Assembly: GCA_018266955.1 (NCBI GenBank)
Contig: JAFDZI010000011.1
Location: 1 to 63,898, forward strand
DNA from: Bacteroidota bacterium
Lineage (GTDB): Bacteria > Bacteroidota > Bacteroidia > Flavobacteriales > Weeksellaceae
Direction of reading: 5' to 3'
Length of the DNA: 63,898 bases
The notes below the pieces were generated by a model. The model made no database searches, was not told where the DNA came from, and saw nothing but the letters and a program-made list of their open reading frames with translations. This document shows positions 35,591 to 44,915 of this stretch, one piece after another. The position numbers were made by a program, and so were the translations under genes. Within the stretch, counting starts at the first letter, position 1; each line of letters opens with the position of its first letter.

Positions 35591-37405
35591 ATGGAAGGAA
35601 ATTCAACAGGATTCACTTTTGATATGAGCAAAGGGAATTCATCAATCATAAAAGTTATCGGCGTAGGTGGCGGCGGAAACAATGCCCTGAAACACATGTA
35701 CGAAAAAGGCATCTATGGTGTAGATTTCGTAATTTGTAATACCGATGCTCAAACATTAGACAACAACCCGGTGAGCAACAAAGTTCAGCTGGGCGTATCT
35801 ATAACTGAAGGATTAGGCGCTGGCGCAGACCCAGAAATTGGCGAAAAATCAGCCATTGAAAGTATGGAAGAAATAAAATCCGTATTGGGACAAAGTACCA
35901 AAATGGTCTTTATAACCGCCGGAATGGGTGGTGGTACTGGTACAGGTGCCGCTCCTGTCATTGCTAAAATTGCTAAAGAAATGGGAATTCTTACCGTAGG
36001 TATCGTTACGGTCCCTTTTAGTTTTGAAGGAAAAAGAAGATTAGACCAAGCAGAATTAGGTTTAGAAAAACTTAGAAATAGTGTTGATTCGCTTATTGTC
36101 ATCAACAATGATAAACTGAGACAACAATTCGGTAATCTTGGGTTTAAACAAGGGTTTTCTAAAGCCGATGAAGTACTTACCAATGCAGCAAAAGGCATGG
36201 CAGAAGTAATTACCGGTTATTTCGATGTTAATATCGACTTTAGAGATGCTAAGTCGGTACTCCAAAATTCGGGAACGGCACTCATGTCCACAGGGATTGC
36301 CACGGGGGAAAACAAAGCAGAAGAAGCCGTAAGAAAAGCATTGGATTCCCCATTGTTAAACGACAACAAAATTACGGGTGCCAAAAATGTACTCTTGCTT
36401 ATCCGTAGCGGAAACGAGGAGGCTACCATGGACGAGATAGGAATCATCAATGACCATATCCAAAGAGAAGCCGGAAATACAGCCGATATTATTTTTGGTG
36501 TAGGTACAGACGAGGAATTGGGCGATGCCATCTCGGTATTGGTTATTGCCACTGGTTTTTCTAAAGACGATAATAAATTTACAGGGCCAACTGAAAAAAT
36601 AAAATATACGCTAAACGATTCATTGGAACGAAAGGAATCCCCATTCAAATCCAGAGATGAAAGGTTTGAAAATTCTACTGAAACAGAAGTGCTTAATGCC
36701 AAAAGTGTATTTAAATTAGAAGATGATGTTCCTCAATCCAACAACAACTATCCTACTTCTAGTGCACAACCTTCAGTTGCAGAATCTTTCTTTGCTGAGG
36801 AGGTTATGGTAAAGGAAACAGAAACTGGTTTTCAAGGATTTGACCATCATAACGAAGAAGTCGATCTTTTTTCTTATAATGATAAGACCGATCCTTGGGA
36901 AAGTCAATCTTTTACCTTCGAAACCGAAAAAACCGTGGAACAGAGTACAGAAGCCAAAAATGCATTTCCATTGGAGAGCAAGTCTGTAGAATATCATTTT
37001 GATCAAACAGAACCTATGGTGGAGCCAGTTTCGGAATTTCAGGTAAGAACAGAAGAGAAAATGAATATTCCCGTTGCAGAAGCACAAGAATTAATAGAAA
37101 CCCAAACGGAAACGGTACCTGAGGTGGAAGTGCAATCCGTAGGAGAGTTTACATTCTTTGAAAAGTCAGTAGCGCAAGACCAAAAAATCCAAGAGAGAAG
37201 GAATAAACTGAAAGAATTTAATTCAAGATATCAGTCGATAGAAAACGAAAACCTATTTGAAACGGTACCTGCGTTTAAAAGAAAAAATATCCAAATCGAA
37301 GGCTTTAATTCTTCTGAACAGCAGATAAATTCTTATGTTTCCGAAAATGAAAAGGGTAGGATAGAAATAAGAGAAAATAAGTTTTTGAATAAGAATGTAG
37401 ATTAG
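35591..37405 (+). CDS. ftsZ: Cell division protein FtsZ with long C-terminal extension
   Basis: FtsZ is the tubulin-like GTPase that forms the division ring. The 604-residue protein has VGGGGNNA near residues 25-33, the tubulin signature GGGTGTGAAP (about 112-121), and NTDAQ in the N-terminal domain. The folded core ends near residue 330. A Glu/Thr/Gln-rich linker runs to about 555, followed by a basic-hydrophobic segment PAFKRK (560-565) that resembles the conserved C-terminal peptide, and then about 39 further residues. E. coli FtsZ is 383 residues; long linkers are usual in Bacteroidota. Confidence 0.96.
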   Translation: MEGNSTGFTFDMSKGNSSIIKVIGVGGGGNNALKHMYEKGIYGVDFVICNTDAQTLDNNPVSNKVQLGVSITEGLGAGADPEIGEKSAIESMEEIKSVLGQSTKMVFITAGMGGGTGTGAAPVIAKIAKEMGILTVGIVTVPFSFEGKRRLDQAELGLEKLRNSVDSLIVINNDKLRQQFGNLGFKQGFSKADEVLTNAAKGMAEVITGYFDVNIDFRDAKSVLQNSGTALMSTGIATGENKAEEAVRKALDSPLLNDNKITGAKNVLLLIRSGNEEATMDEIGIINDHIQREAGNTADIIFGVGTDEELGDAISVLVIATGFSKDDNKFTGPTEKIKYTLNDSLERKESPFKSRDERFENSTETEVLNAKSVFKLEDDVPQSNNNYPTSSAQPSVAESFFAEEVMVKETETGFQGFDHHNEEVDLFSYNDKTDPWESQSFTFETEKTVEQSTEAKNAFPLESKSVEYHFDQTEPMVEPVSEFQVRTEEKMNIPVAEAQELIETQTETVPEVEVQSVGEFTFFEKSVAQDQKIQERRNKLKEFNSRYQSIENENLFETVPAFKRKNIQIEGFNSSEQQINSYVSENEKGRIEIRENKFLNKNVD

Positions 37406-37451
37406 TCAAACGCCTTTAGCTTTTGAGAATAAAATCGGAAATAAGAAAAAT

Positions 37452-37898
37452 ATGAGTTTAGAAAATACCATAAACGATGCAATAAAGACAGCAATGAAAG
37501 CCAAAGACAAAACAGCTTTGGATGCTTTGCGCGCTGTAAAATCTCAAATTTTGTTGTTGAAAACCGAAGCCAGAGGAGCAGAGGTTACAACAGAACAAGA
37601 AATTGCCATTGTACAAAGAATGATTAAGCAAAGAAAAGATTCTTATGAGCAATTTATGGCTCAAAATAGAGCGGATCTTGCGGAGGTAGAAATGGCACAA
37701 TCAAAAGTGATTGAACAATTCTTACCGGCCCAATTAAGTACAGATGAGCTACAAGCAGCAATTGAAAAAATAATTGCTGAAGTAGGGGCAAGTTCATTAA
37801 AAGAAATAGGAAAAGTAATGGGAGTAGCGTCCAAAACACTTGCCGGACAATCCGACGGGAAAGCTATTTCTGAAATGGTAAAAAAATTACTTTCCTAA
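37452..37898 (+). CDS. GatB/YqeY domain-containing protein
   Basis: The 148-residue product is a YqeY-type protein: an N-terminal helical domain with MKAKDKTALDALRAVKSQI and a C-terminal domain like the tail of GatB, with LPAQLSTDELQAAIEKI. In GatB that tail helps tRNA binding in the amidotransferase. The free-standing YqeY role is unclear. It follows ftsZ by 46 bases and may be the last gene of the dcw transcript, ahead of a strong terminator. Confidence 0.93.
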   Translation: MSLENTINDAIKTAMKAKDKTALDALRAVKSQILLLKTEARGAEVTTEQEIAIVQRMIKQRKDSYEQFMAQNRADLAEVEMAQSKVIEQFLPAQLSTDELQAAIEKIIAEVGASSLKEIGKVMGVASKTLAGQSDGKAISEMVKKLLS

Positions 37899-37981
37899 TA
37901 AAAGTCCTATCAAAGTTACCCATAGCTTTGGTTGTACAACCCTAAGGATATCCAAATTTTGCATATCAATTTGATTTTTTT

Positions 37982-38009
37982 AAACCGGGAATTTTCCCGG
38001 TTTTTATTT
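37982..38009. terminator. Terminator at the end of the dcw cluster
   Basis: A perfect 10-bp stem AAACCGGGAA/TTCCCGGTTT with a 2-nt core is followed by T-rich sequence. It lies between convergent yqeY and EamA genes and can serve both. Confidence 0.88.
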
Positions 38010-38885
38010 TGCCTTGGGCTGGGTTCTTAGAAAAATTAACCCACCGATGATAATGATGGCTCCTAAAGATTGTACTAGACTGAGGGTTTCTCCATCCAAA
38101 ACACCCCAAATTACCGCTACAATGGGCATAAGAAGTGTAACTGTGGATGCAAAAATAGCATTGGAAATATGCAGCAGTCTATAGTTGAGCATCATGGCCA
38201 ATCCGGTTCCAAAAATAGCCAATAGAGCAACGAAGCCCAAACCACTTAGTAAATGGGAATTCATTTCTAATCCTTGAAAAAAACCAGAGAAAACCAATGA
38301 CAGTAAAGAAGGAAAAAACAAAGCAAACCCGAAAACAAAAGCCGATAATAGCTTGGGTTCCATGTGGGAGAGTTTCTTTTTTACGGTAATGGAATTAATG
38401 GCATACAATAGGGTGGCTAAAAGAAGGAGACCAATAGGAAACCACTTTATTTCACCCAAACTACCGTTGCCCAAAGTAAGAATGATGGCACCTACAAAGC
38501 TAATGCAAACACCCAGTACTTGCCTATGGGTGGTTTCTTTTCGCCAAAATATTAAGGTAAGAAATATTATAAAAATGGGCATCATAGAGTTGATGATTCC
38601 TGCAATGCTGCTGCTTATTTGTGTTTCGGCCAAAGGAAACAAGAACATGGGAAAAAAATTACCAATAAGAGCCGATAAAACGACCCACTTTATTTTATTT
38701 TTCGGAAGTTTTTTGATGTTGAGCAGTGCATAAGGCAAAAGCATAAGTGAGGCAATCAAAACGCGTAATGCCCCCACCTGATAAGGATTAAAATAAAGTA
38801 AAGATTTTTTGATGAGGATGAAGGAAGATCCCCAAATTAAAGTTAATACAAAAAGCAAAATCCATTTTTCTTTTTCAGCATTCAT
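38004..38885 (-). CDS. EamA family (DMT superfamily) transporter
   Basis: The 293-residue protein has ten predicted membrane helices in two EamA repeats (about 5-140 and 150-290). The starting motif LLFVLTLIWGSSFILIKKSL is typical of the RhaT/YdcZ-like permeases. The substrate cannot be predicted; relatives export amino acids or metabolites. It starts 5 bases after the stop of aat on the same strand, so the two are likely co-transcribed. Confidence 0.9.
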   Translation of the reverse strand: MNAEKEKWILLFVLTLIWGSSFILIKKSLLYFNPYQVGALRVLIASLMLLPYALLNIKKLPKNKIKWVVLSALIGNFFPMFLFPLAETQISSSIAGIINSMMPIFIIFLTLIFWRKETTHRQVLGVCISFVGAIILTLGNGSLGEIKWFPIGLLLLATLLYAINSITVKKKLSHMEPKLLSAFVFGFALFFPSLLSLVFSGFFQGLEMNSHLLSGLGFVALLAIFGTGLAMMLNYRLLHISNAIFASTVTLLMPIVAVIWGVLDGETLSLVQSLGAIIIIGGLIFLRTQPKAK

Positions 38886-38890
38886 GCGAG

Positions 38891-39532
38891 TTATTGGTTT
38901 TTTAAAATGTTTAAATACTCAAGTTTAGGAATCATTTGGGCACCCAAACTTTCTAAGTGCTCGGTGTGACTTTGACAATCAATTAAAGAAAATTCTTGCT
39001 GGTATTTTTGCACAAACTGTATAAATCCAGCTTTAGAAGCATTGCTTACTTTAGAAAACATACTTTCGCCACAAAAAACTTTGCCCATAACCAAACCATA
39101 GAAACCACCTACCAATTCACTATTTTGCCATACTTCTATACTTTTGGCAATGCCCATTAGGTTTAATTTTTCGAAGCTGTCGATCAATTCATTTGAAATC
39201 CAGCTGCTCTCTTGTTCTTTTCTTGTAACCGTCATACAAGCTTCCATCACTTGTCGGAAACATTGGTTTTCTGTAAAAGTAAATTGTTGGTTACGAAGAA
39301 TTTTCTTCATGGATTTAGATACCTTCAGTTCGGAAGGGAAAAGGACAAATCTAGGATCTGGACACCACCAAAGGATTTCTTCGCCTGGGTTGTACCACGG
39401 GAAAATTCCATTTTCGTAGGCTAATAGTAGTCTATCAACAGATAAGTCTCCACCAACCGCTACAATGCCACTTGTGGGGTGATAAAATTCCGGATCGGGG
39501 AAGCTATTTTCTTTGGGATCTAAAACATACAT
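38891..39532 (-). CDS. aat: Leucyl/phenylalanyl-tRNA--protein transferase Aat
   Basis: Aat adds Leu or Phe to proteins with an N-terminal Lys or Arg, marking them for ClpS/ClpAP degradation (bacterial N-end rule). The 213-residue sequence shows the family hallmarks: GIVAVGGDLSVDRLL, AYENGIFPWYNPGEEILWW, SPDPRFV-like CPDPRFVLFP, and GGFYGLVMGKVFCGESMFS. Length is typical. It precedes the EamA gene by 5 bases. Confidence 0.95.
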   Translation of the reverse strand: MYVLDPKENSFPDPEFYHPTSGIVAVGGDLSVDRLLLAYENGIFPWYNPGEEILWWCPDPRFVLFPSELKVSKSMKKILRNQQFTFTENQCFRQVMEACMTVTRKEQESSWISNELIDSFEKLNLMGIAKSIEVWQNSELVGGFYGLVMGKVFCGESMFSKVSNASKAGFIQFVQKYQQEFSLIDCQSHTEHLESLGAQMIPKLEYLNILKNQ

Positions 39533-39603
39533 GGCAACGATATTTTCGATAAAAGGAGACCATCTTTTTCACTTTGCAATATTCGTTATTTTTTGAGGAT
39601 TAA

Positions 39604-39635
39604 AAAAGCCATCTCACGAAGAGATGGCTTTTATT
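39604..39635. terminator. Terminator downstream of the S46 peptidase
   Basis: A 12-bp stem AAAAGCCATCTC/GAGATGGCTTTT with a 5-nt loop. The A/T-rich arms can act as the terminator of the minus-strand peptidase gene. Confidence 0.8.
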
Positions 39636-39651
39636 AGAGATGAAAAGAATT

Positions 39652-41838
39652 TTATTTCTTTTTGCCTGTTTTATTGTTATTTGTCTTTGTATTTTTAGGA
39701 GTACTTTCGTCTTTTACCAATTTCATTTCTTTGATGAGTTTGGTAGCACCTGCATATTTATCCATAATCCAAAGAGCATAACGAACATCGAGGTTAATGG
39801 TTCTTTGCCATTCTTTCTCGAAAACGATGTCTCCACTCAAAGCTTCGCTATTTCCGTCGAAAGCCAAACCGATTAGGTTTCCATCTGCATCGATGATTGG
39901 AGATCCAGAGTTCCCCCCTGTAATGTCATTGTTGGATAAGAAATTGATTGGCATATATCCTGCAGCATCGGCATATTGACCGAAATCTTTAGCGTTGTAC
40001 AAGTCGATTACCTTTTGTGGAAGATCAAACTCTTCGTCGTCTTTTTTATATTTAGCAATCATACCCGCCATATCAGTGTAGTAGTTATCTGTTACACCGT
40101 AGTAGTCTCTGTCACTCCTAACAGGTAATCCTTCCACAGTTCCGTAAGTTAATCTCATGGTAGAGTTGGCATCTGGATAGAATTTTTTCTCTGGCATGGA
40201 TTTCATAAGCCCAGCAATGAATATTCTGGTATTTTTTGCAAATTCTTCATCAATTAATTTGAATTTTTCTCCTTGTAATCTGTTGTCATCCAACACGCCA
40301 AGAGCAAATTTTCTCAAATGATCAGCATCCAATTTCATTCTATCAGGGTTGTTTACGAAGTTGGTAGCAGATGCTTTATTAGCAAAAATAGAAGACTGAG
40401 CGACTAAAGAAAGGGATTTAACATCAATGTTGGTAAGGTGCATTGCTGCCACATCTTTGTTTACTTTTTCTTTGTAAAGGTTAGCCAAAGAGTTCAGCAT
40501 TTCTCCTTCTAATTCTACATTAAATTTATCATAAACTTTTAGTACTGCTTCCATTACTTTTGGTTTCATGGCAATTCTCCCTTGCATGTCTTGTTCTGCA
40601 TAAGACTTGAACAAAGAGCTTAGTTGTGCAGCAACCGAAATATATTTAGCGTTTCTAAGCAATTGGCTCATGTACATTCTCTCTACATTTCTATTACTTG
40701 CCTGCTTATAGTACATTTGGATATTGTCCAAAATATCTTCGTACTCTTGGTTTCCAGGTTGTAATGACCAAGAAACATAATTTCTTTCCAATTGTTGCTT
40801 ATCTTCAATTGTTCCGTTTTTGTTTACAGCATCTATGGTACCTTGTCTGTTTTTCCAATAATTAGCAACAGAAGCGTATTGTGACGCATAGTTTAATTTA
40901 GTTGCCACATCTTTGTCCATATATTTTTTCATGACATCCATGGCTACTTTAGACGCTTCTACCCAAGCCGGATAATCTTTAGTTACCAATTGTTTAATAC
41001 CAAAAGAAGTAAGGTAACGATTGGTGGTACCAGGGTAACCAGCAATCATCGTAAAATCTCCTTTTTTAATTCCTTTTAGAGAAATTGGCAAGAAATGTTT
41101 CGGTTTTAGAGGAGTGTTTTTCGGGGAATATTCTGCAGGGTTACCCGCTTCGTCACCGTACACACGGAAAACAGAGAAATCTGCAGTGTGTCTTGGCCAT
41201 TCCCAGTTGTCAGTGTCGCCACCATATTTCCCTAAAGAAGCCGGTGGAGTTCCTATAAGTCGAACATCATTATAATCTTGATATACGAAGTAGTAAAACT
41301 CGTTTCCGTTGAAGAAAGATTTAACAACAACAGTATATTTTCCGTTTTCAGAATTTTCTTTTTCTATTGCTTTAAATTCAGCATCAATGATGTTTTTTCT
41401 TTCCTCAGCAGACATTTTATTGTTCAATTTGGCATTGATGCGTTGCGTAGCATCGTCCATTCTTACCAAAAATCGAACATATAATCCTTTAGCAGGGATT
41501 TCATCATTTTGCTTTTGTGCCCAAAAACCATTTTTTAAATGATTTTTTTCTGGAGTTGAAGCCGCTGCAATAGCGCCATAACCACAGTGATGATTGGTGA
41601 AAATCATTCCTTTTTCCGAAACGATTTCTCCCGTACAGAAACCTCCGAAACTTACGATGGCATCCTTCATACTAGAATTGTTCACTGAATAGATTTCTTC
41701 TGGAGTCAATCGCAAACCTTCTTTTTGCATATCGACACCGTTTAGTCTTTTGATGAGCATCATAAGCCACATCCCTTCATCTGCACGCATTTGCAGGAAA
41801 CTCAACATGAATGTGAGTGCTAGAAATAGTCTTTTCAT
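39652..41838 (-). CDS. S46 family dipeptidyl-peptidase, DPP7-like
   Basis: S46 enzymes are periplasmic or secreted serine dipeptidyl-peptidases of Bacteroidota and some Proteobacteria that remove dipeptides from oligopeptides. The 728-residue protein has a signal peptide (about 1-19), the catalytic histidine in TNHHCGY (81-87), the TDNWEWPRHTADFSVFRVY segment bearing the catalytic aspartate, and the nucleophile S644 in GGNSGSP. The residue 18 positions after the serine is Gly662. In DPP7 this position is Gly (hydrophobic P1), in DPP11 Arg (acidic P1), so DPP7-like specificity is inferred. The C-terminus is Lys/Asn/Thr-rich. Confidence 0.93.
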   Translation of the reverse strand: MKRLFLALTFMLSFLQMRADEGMWLMMLIKRLNGVDMQKEGLRLTPEEIYSVNNSSMKDAIVSFGGFCTGEIVSEKGMIFTNHHCGYGAIAAASTPEKNHLKNGFWAQKQNDEIPAKGLYVRFLVRMDDATQRINAKLNNKMSAEERKNIIDAEFKAIEKENSENGKYTVVVKSFFNGNEFYYFVYQDYNDVRLIGTPPASLGKYGGDTDNWEWPRHTADFSVFRVYGDEAGNPAEYSPKNTPLKPKHFLPISLKGIKKGDFTMIAGYPGTTNRYLTSFGIKQLVTKDYPAWVEASKVAMDVMKKYMDKDVATKLNYASQYASVANYWKNRQGTIDAVNKNGTIEDKQQLERNYVSWSLQPGNQEYEDILDNIQMYYKQASNRNVERMYMSQLLRNAKYISVAAQLSSLFKSYAEQDMQGRIAMKPKVMEAVLKVYDKFNVELEGEMLNSLANLYKEKVNKDVAAMHLTNIDVKSLSLVAQSSIFANKASATNFVNNPDRMKLDADHLRKFALGVLDDNRLQGEKFKLIDEEFAKNTRIFIAGLMKSMPEKKFYPDANSTMRLTYGTVEGLPVRSDRDYYGVTDNYYTDMAGMIAKYKKDDEEFDLPQKVIDLYNAKDFGQYADAAGYMPINFLSNNDITGGNSGSPIIDADGNLIGLAFDGNSEALSGDIVFEKEWQRTINLDVRYALWIMDKYAGATKLIKEMKLVKDESTPKNTKTNNNKTGKKK

Positions 41839-42308
41839 TTTTCTAAAAAATAAATTTCGGCTAATTTACTAATTTATCATTCATTAATAGATGTAAAACG
41901 GGATAAATTTGGCATTTTTTCACAATATATCCTGGTTTTTTAGCGTGCTATAAATGTAATTTTCTTTATTTTTTGAAAAAGAATGAGTTTTGAAAAATTT
42001 CTATGGCGCAAAAAAAATTAGACAAAGTCAGGAAAACTTACACAAGACACAATCCTTCATGTTCATAGACAAACCACATTTGAAAAAACTTAATTATCCG
42101 TAGTGTATCCGACAGACTTATGTCCAAATAAGCAAATAAATTCAAAAATAATAAATACATTTACCATGTAAAATAAGAACAAAAGAGATGCAGAATTTTC
42201 TGGCAACCATTACTTCCAAAGTTTTGTAATTGGTAAAATTGCGATTTGCTAGTCGTTTTGTCAATATTTTTTAGCCATTGTATTCATTAATATAAAAAAT
42301 AGCGTTAA
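41839..42308. other. 470-base intergenic stretch
   Basis: This lies between the divergent S46 peptidase and META-domain genes. I see no ORF, RNA or clear promoter pair. A TATTTTTG box on the minus strand at 42143-42150 and a near-match TACATTTA on the plus strand at about 42157 are the only hints. Confidence 0.4.
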
Positions 42309-42743
42309 ATGAGTTTTAAAAAACAAGTATTTTTACCAATAATTTCACTCTTTTTATTAGGAGCTTGTATGGCAAAATCAAAAAATAACCCACAATACAA
42401 CCGACAATGGATGTTGGTGCAATTTCAGAATTTTGACAAAGAATTTCTGATGAAGAACCAGGCTGAACTTAACCTAACCCAAACTCCAGACAAAGGAGAG
42501 GGCTTTTCCGCCTTCATGGGTTGTAATAGAATGATGGTTAGTGGTGAATTGAAGGGAGACCATAAGGTAAAACTAGAAGTGACCGGAGTTACAATGGCTT
42601 ATTGTGAAGGAAATATGGCATTGGAGGAAAAGTTTATTACTGAACTTCCCAAAATGAAAAATTATACAATAGAAGGTCATTTTCTAACCCTAACAGACGA
42701 TCAAGGCAATGAAATGAAATTTGTAGCAGCCGATTGGGATTAA
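42309..42743 (+). CDS. META-domain (HslJ-like) lipoprotein
   Basis: The 144-residue product has a lipoprotein signal (lipobox LLGAC, acylated Cys20) and a single META domain (about 30-140). The characteristic pattern is RQWMLVQFQNF, FSAFMGCNRMMVSGELKG and KLEVTGVTMAYCEGNMALEEKF, with the paired cysteines of this fold. The related E. coli HslJ is linked to heat and novobiocin tolerance, but the biochemical role is unknown. It is a single gene, convergent with accD across a shared terminator. Confidence 0.88.
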   Translation: MSFKKQVFLPIISLFLLGACMAKSKNNPQYNRQWMLVQFQNFDKEFLMKNQAELNLTQTPDKGEGFSAFMGCNRMMVSGELKGDHKVKLEVTGVTMAYCEGNMALEEKFITELPKMKNYTIEGHFLTLTDDQGNEMKFVAADWD

Positions 42744-42773
42744 ATTTTTTTAAGTACCCGAATAGCAAAAGAG

Positions 42774-42805
42774 AAGGCTATCCAAATTTTAGGATAGCCT
42801 TTGTT
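42774..42805. terminator. Bidirectional terminator between the META gene and accD
   Basis: A 10-bp stem AAGGCTATCC/GGATAGCCTT with an 8-nt loop and T-rich flanks separates the two convergent genes. Confidence 0.85.
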
Positions 42806-42806
42806 T

Positions 42807-43655
42807 CTATTTGTTCATCAATAAATTGATCGTCTTTGCAATGACTTCTTTGGCTTCTGTTCTTTTGACAATAAAGTCCACAAAACCTTTGTCTTGTAAA
42901 AATTCTGAGGTTTGGAAACCTTCAGGTAAATCTTTACCGATGGTCTCTCGGATTACTCTTGGTCCTGCAAAACCAATCAATGCACCCGGTTCTGCCATAA
43001 TGATGTCAGCCGTCATAGCAAATGAAGCGGTAATGCCTCCAAAAGTAGGGTCGCAAAGATAAGCGATATAAGGCAATCCTGCTTCTGAAAGCTGAGCCAA
43101 TTTACTTTGTACTTTTGCTAATTGCATCAAAGAGTAGGTTGCTTCTTGCATACGAGCGCCACCCGACTGGCAAATAATCATGTACGGAAGTTTTTTCTCC
43201 ATACAATAATCGATGGCTCTGCGAATTTTTTCGCCCATCACCGATCCCAAAGACCCACCAATAAAGGCAAAATCCATACAAGAGATCACCATCTCGGTTC
43301 CATCTACCTTTCCTACTGCGTTGCGTATAGAGTCTTTCAACTTGGTCTTTGCCGATACTTCTTTCAGCCTATCGGTGTAGGCTTTGGTGTCTTTGAAGTT
43401 GAGCATATCCACGCTTTCCACATCTTTGTCCAGTTCGGTATAATTGCCATCAAAAAGAATGTCGAAAAATTCGTTACTTCCGATTCTCACATGAAAGCCA
43501 TCTTCTGGGGAAACAAAGTTGTTCTTTTTGAGTTCTTCGTGTTCTACAACTTTTCCGGACGGTGTCTGATGCCAAAGTCCTTTCGGAACATCTTTTTTGT
43601 CCTCAGTAGAGGTTGTAATATTTTGTGTTTTTCTTTTAAACCAATCGAATGCCAT
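42807..43655 (-). CDS. accD: Acetyl-CoA carboxylase carboxyltransferase subunit beta AccD
   Basis: AccD with AccA transfers CO2 from biotin to acetyl-CoA, giving malonyl-CoA for fatty acid synthesis. The 282-residue protein shows the crotonase-like core: [36 protein letters not shown] and [12 protein letters not shown]. The N-terminal zinc ribbon of the classical enzyme is replaced: where E. coli-type proteins have two CxxC pairs, this one has QTPSGK and VSPEDG, so no zinc site is possible. It precedes nothing on its strand except a terminator; fbaA is upstream. Confidence 0.95.
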   Translation of the reverse strand: MAFDWFKRKTQNITTSTEDKKDVPKGLWHQTPSGKVVEHEELKKNNFVSPEDGFHVRIGSNEFFDILFDGNYTELDKDVESVDMLNFKDTKAYTDRLKEVSAKTKLKDSIRNAVGKVDGTEMVISCMDFAFIGGSLGSVMGEKIRRAIDYCMEKKLPYMIICQSGGARMQEATYSLMQLAKVQSKLAQLSEAGLPYIAYLCDPTFGGITASFAMTADIIMAEPGALIGFAGPRVIRETIGKDLPEGFQTSEFLQDKGFVDFIVKRTEAKEVIAKTINLLMNK

Positions 43656-43684
43656 TGTTCAAATTTCGTTTTAGTTGATAAAGG

Positions 43685-43716
43685 TTAAAAAGTTCCTTAG
43701 GCTTCTAAGGAACTTT
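43685..43716 (-). terminator. Terminator after fbaA
   Basis: A 12-bp stem AAAGTTCCTTAG/CTAAGGAACTTT with a tetraloop, T-rich on the minus-strand exit. It separates fbaA from accD. Confidence 0.75.
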
Positions 43717-43724
43717 GAGGTATA

Positions 43725-44795
43725 TTATTTCAATGTATTCACATTGTTCAAATCTTCAAAAGCTGTAATCAGTCTTTTTACGAAAGTTTCTTCTCCTTTT
43801 CTAAGGAAAACTCTAGGGTCGTAGTATTTTTTGTTTGGTTTTTCTTCCCCTTCAGGATTTCCGATTTGGGTTCTTAGATAGTCGATGTTATTAATCATAT
43901 AGTCTCTAACGCCTTCGTTGTAAGCGAATTGAAGGTCAGTATCAATGTTCATTTTAATTACACCGTAGTCAATCGCTTCTCTAATTTCTTCTAGTGTAGA
44001 GCCAGATCCACCGTGGAAGACGAAGTTGACAGGTTTTTCTCCTGTTCCGAATTTTTCTTGAACAAATTTTTGAGAATTATCCAAGATTTTTGGAGTTAAT
44101 TTTACATTTCCTGGTTTGTACACACCGTGTACATTTCCAAAGGCAGCAGCAATGGTGAAGTTAGGAGAAATAGCCTTCAATCTCTCGTAGGCATAAGCCA
44201 CCTCGTTGGGTTGGGTATAGAGTTTGGACGAATCTACATCGGAGTTGTCCACTCCATCTTCTTCGCCACCTGTTATTCCTAATTCAATTTCTAGGGTCAT
44301 TCCCATTTTTGCCATTCTTTCGAAGTAAGCACAAGAAATGTCCATGTTTTCTTCTAAAGACTCTTCGGACAAATCCAACATGTGAGAAGAGTATAAAGAT
44401 TTTCCGGTTTCTTTAAAGAATAATTCGTTGGCATCCATCAATCCATCAATCCAAGGCAAAAGTTTTTTTGCACAATGGTCAGTATGTAGAATTACAGTTG
44501 CACCGTAGGCTTCTGCCAATGTATGAATGTGTTTTGCACCTGCTATGCCTCCTAAAATAGCCGATTTTTGACCTTCAGTGCTTAATGATTTTCCTGCGTT
44601 GAAGGCTGCACCTCCGTTGGAAAACTGAATAATTACAGGAGCGTTTAGTTTGGCAGCAGTTTCCATTGTGGCGTTCACATTGCTGGATCCAATTACATTC
44701 ACTGCCGGAAGGGCGAATTTATTTTCTTTTGCATACTGAAAAATATCCGTAACCATTTGTCCTGTGGCAACACCTGCCGGAAACATTTTGCTCAT
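43725..44795 (-). CDS. fbaA: Class II fructose-bisphosphate aldolase
   Basis: This zinc enzyme interconverts fructose 1,6-bisphosphate with glyceraldehyde 3-phosphate and dihydroxyacetone phosphate in glycolysis. The 356-residue sequence has HTDHCAKK with a zinc histidine and catalytic aspartate, the second zinc region with GNVHGVYKPGN, FVFHGGSGST, and the phosphate-binding GVIKMNIDTD. Length and motifs match the E. coli FbaA type (class IIA). Confidence 0.96.
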   Translation of the reverse strand: MSKMFPAGVATGQMVTDIFQYAKENKFALPAVNVIGSSNVNATMETAAKLNAPVIIQFSNGGAAFNAGKSLSTEGQKSAILGGIAGAKHIHTLAEAYGATVILHTDHCAKKLLPWIDGLMDANELFFKETGKSLYSSHMLDLSEESLEENMDISCAYFERMAKMGMTLEIELGITGGEEDGVDNSDVDSSKLYTQPNEVAYAYERLKAISPNFTIAAAFGNVHGVYKPGNVKLTPKILDNSQKFVQEKFGTGEKPVNFVFHGGSGSTLEEIREAIDYGVIKMNIDTDLQFAYNEGVRDYMINNIDYLRTQIGNPEGEEKPNKKYYDPRVFLRKGEETFVKRLITAFEDLNNVNTLK

Positions 44796-44915
44796 AATTC
44801 TTAATTTATTTGTTTTTTTATTAGATTTATTTTTTTATCGGGTAAAAATACGAATTTAAATGGAATATAGAAAAGTCTTTATTTTACATTCAAAAAATTA
44901 AATTCGAAGTGATGA

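Noticed and set aside
43122..43688. 188-codon ORF on the plus strand opposite accD
   Set aside because: Antisense shadow of accD with no recognisable domain.
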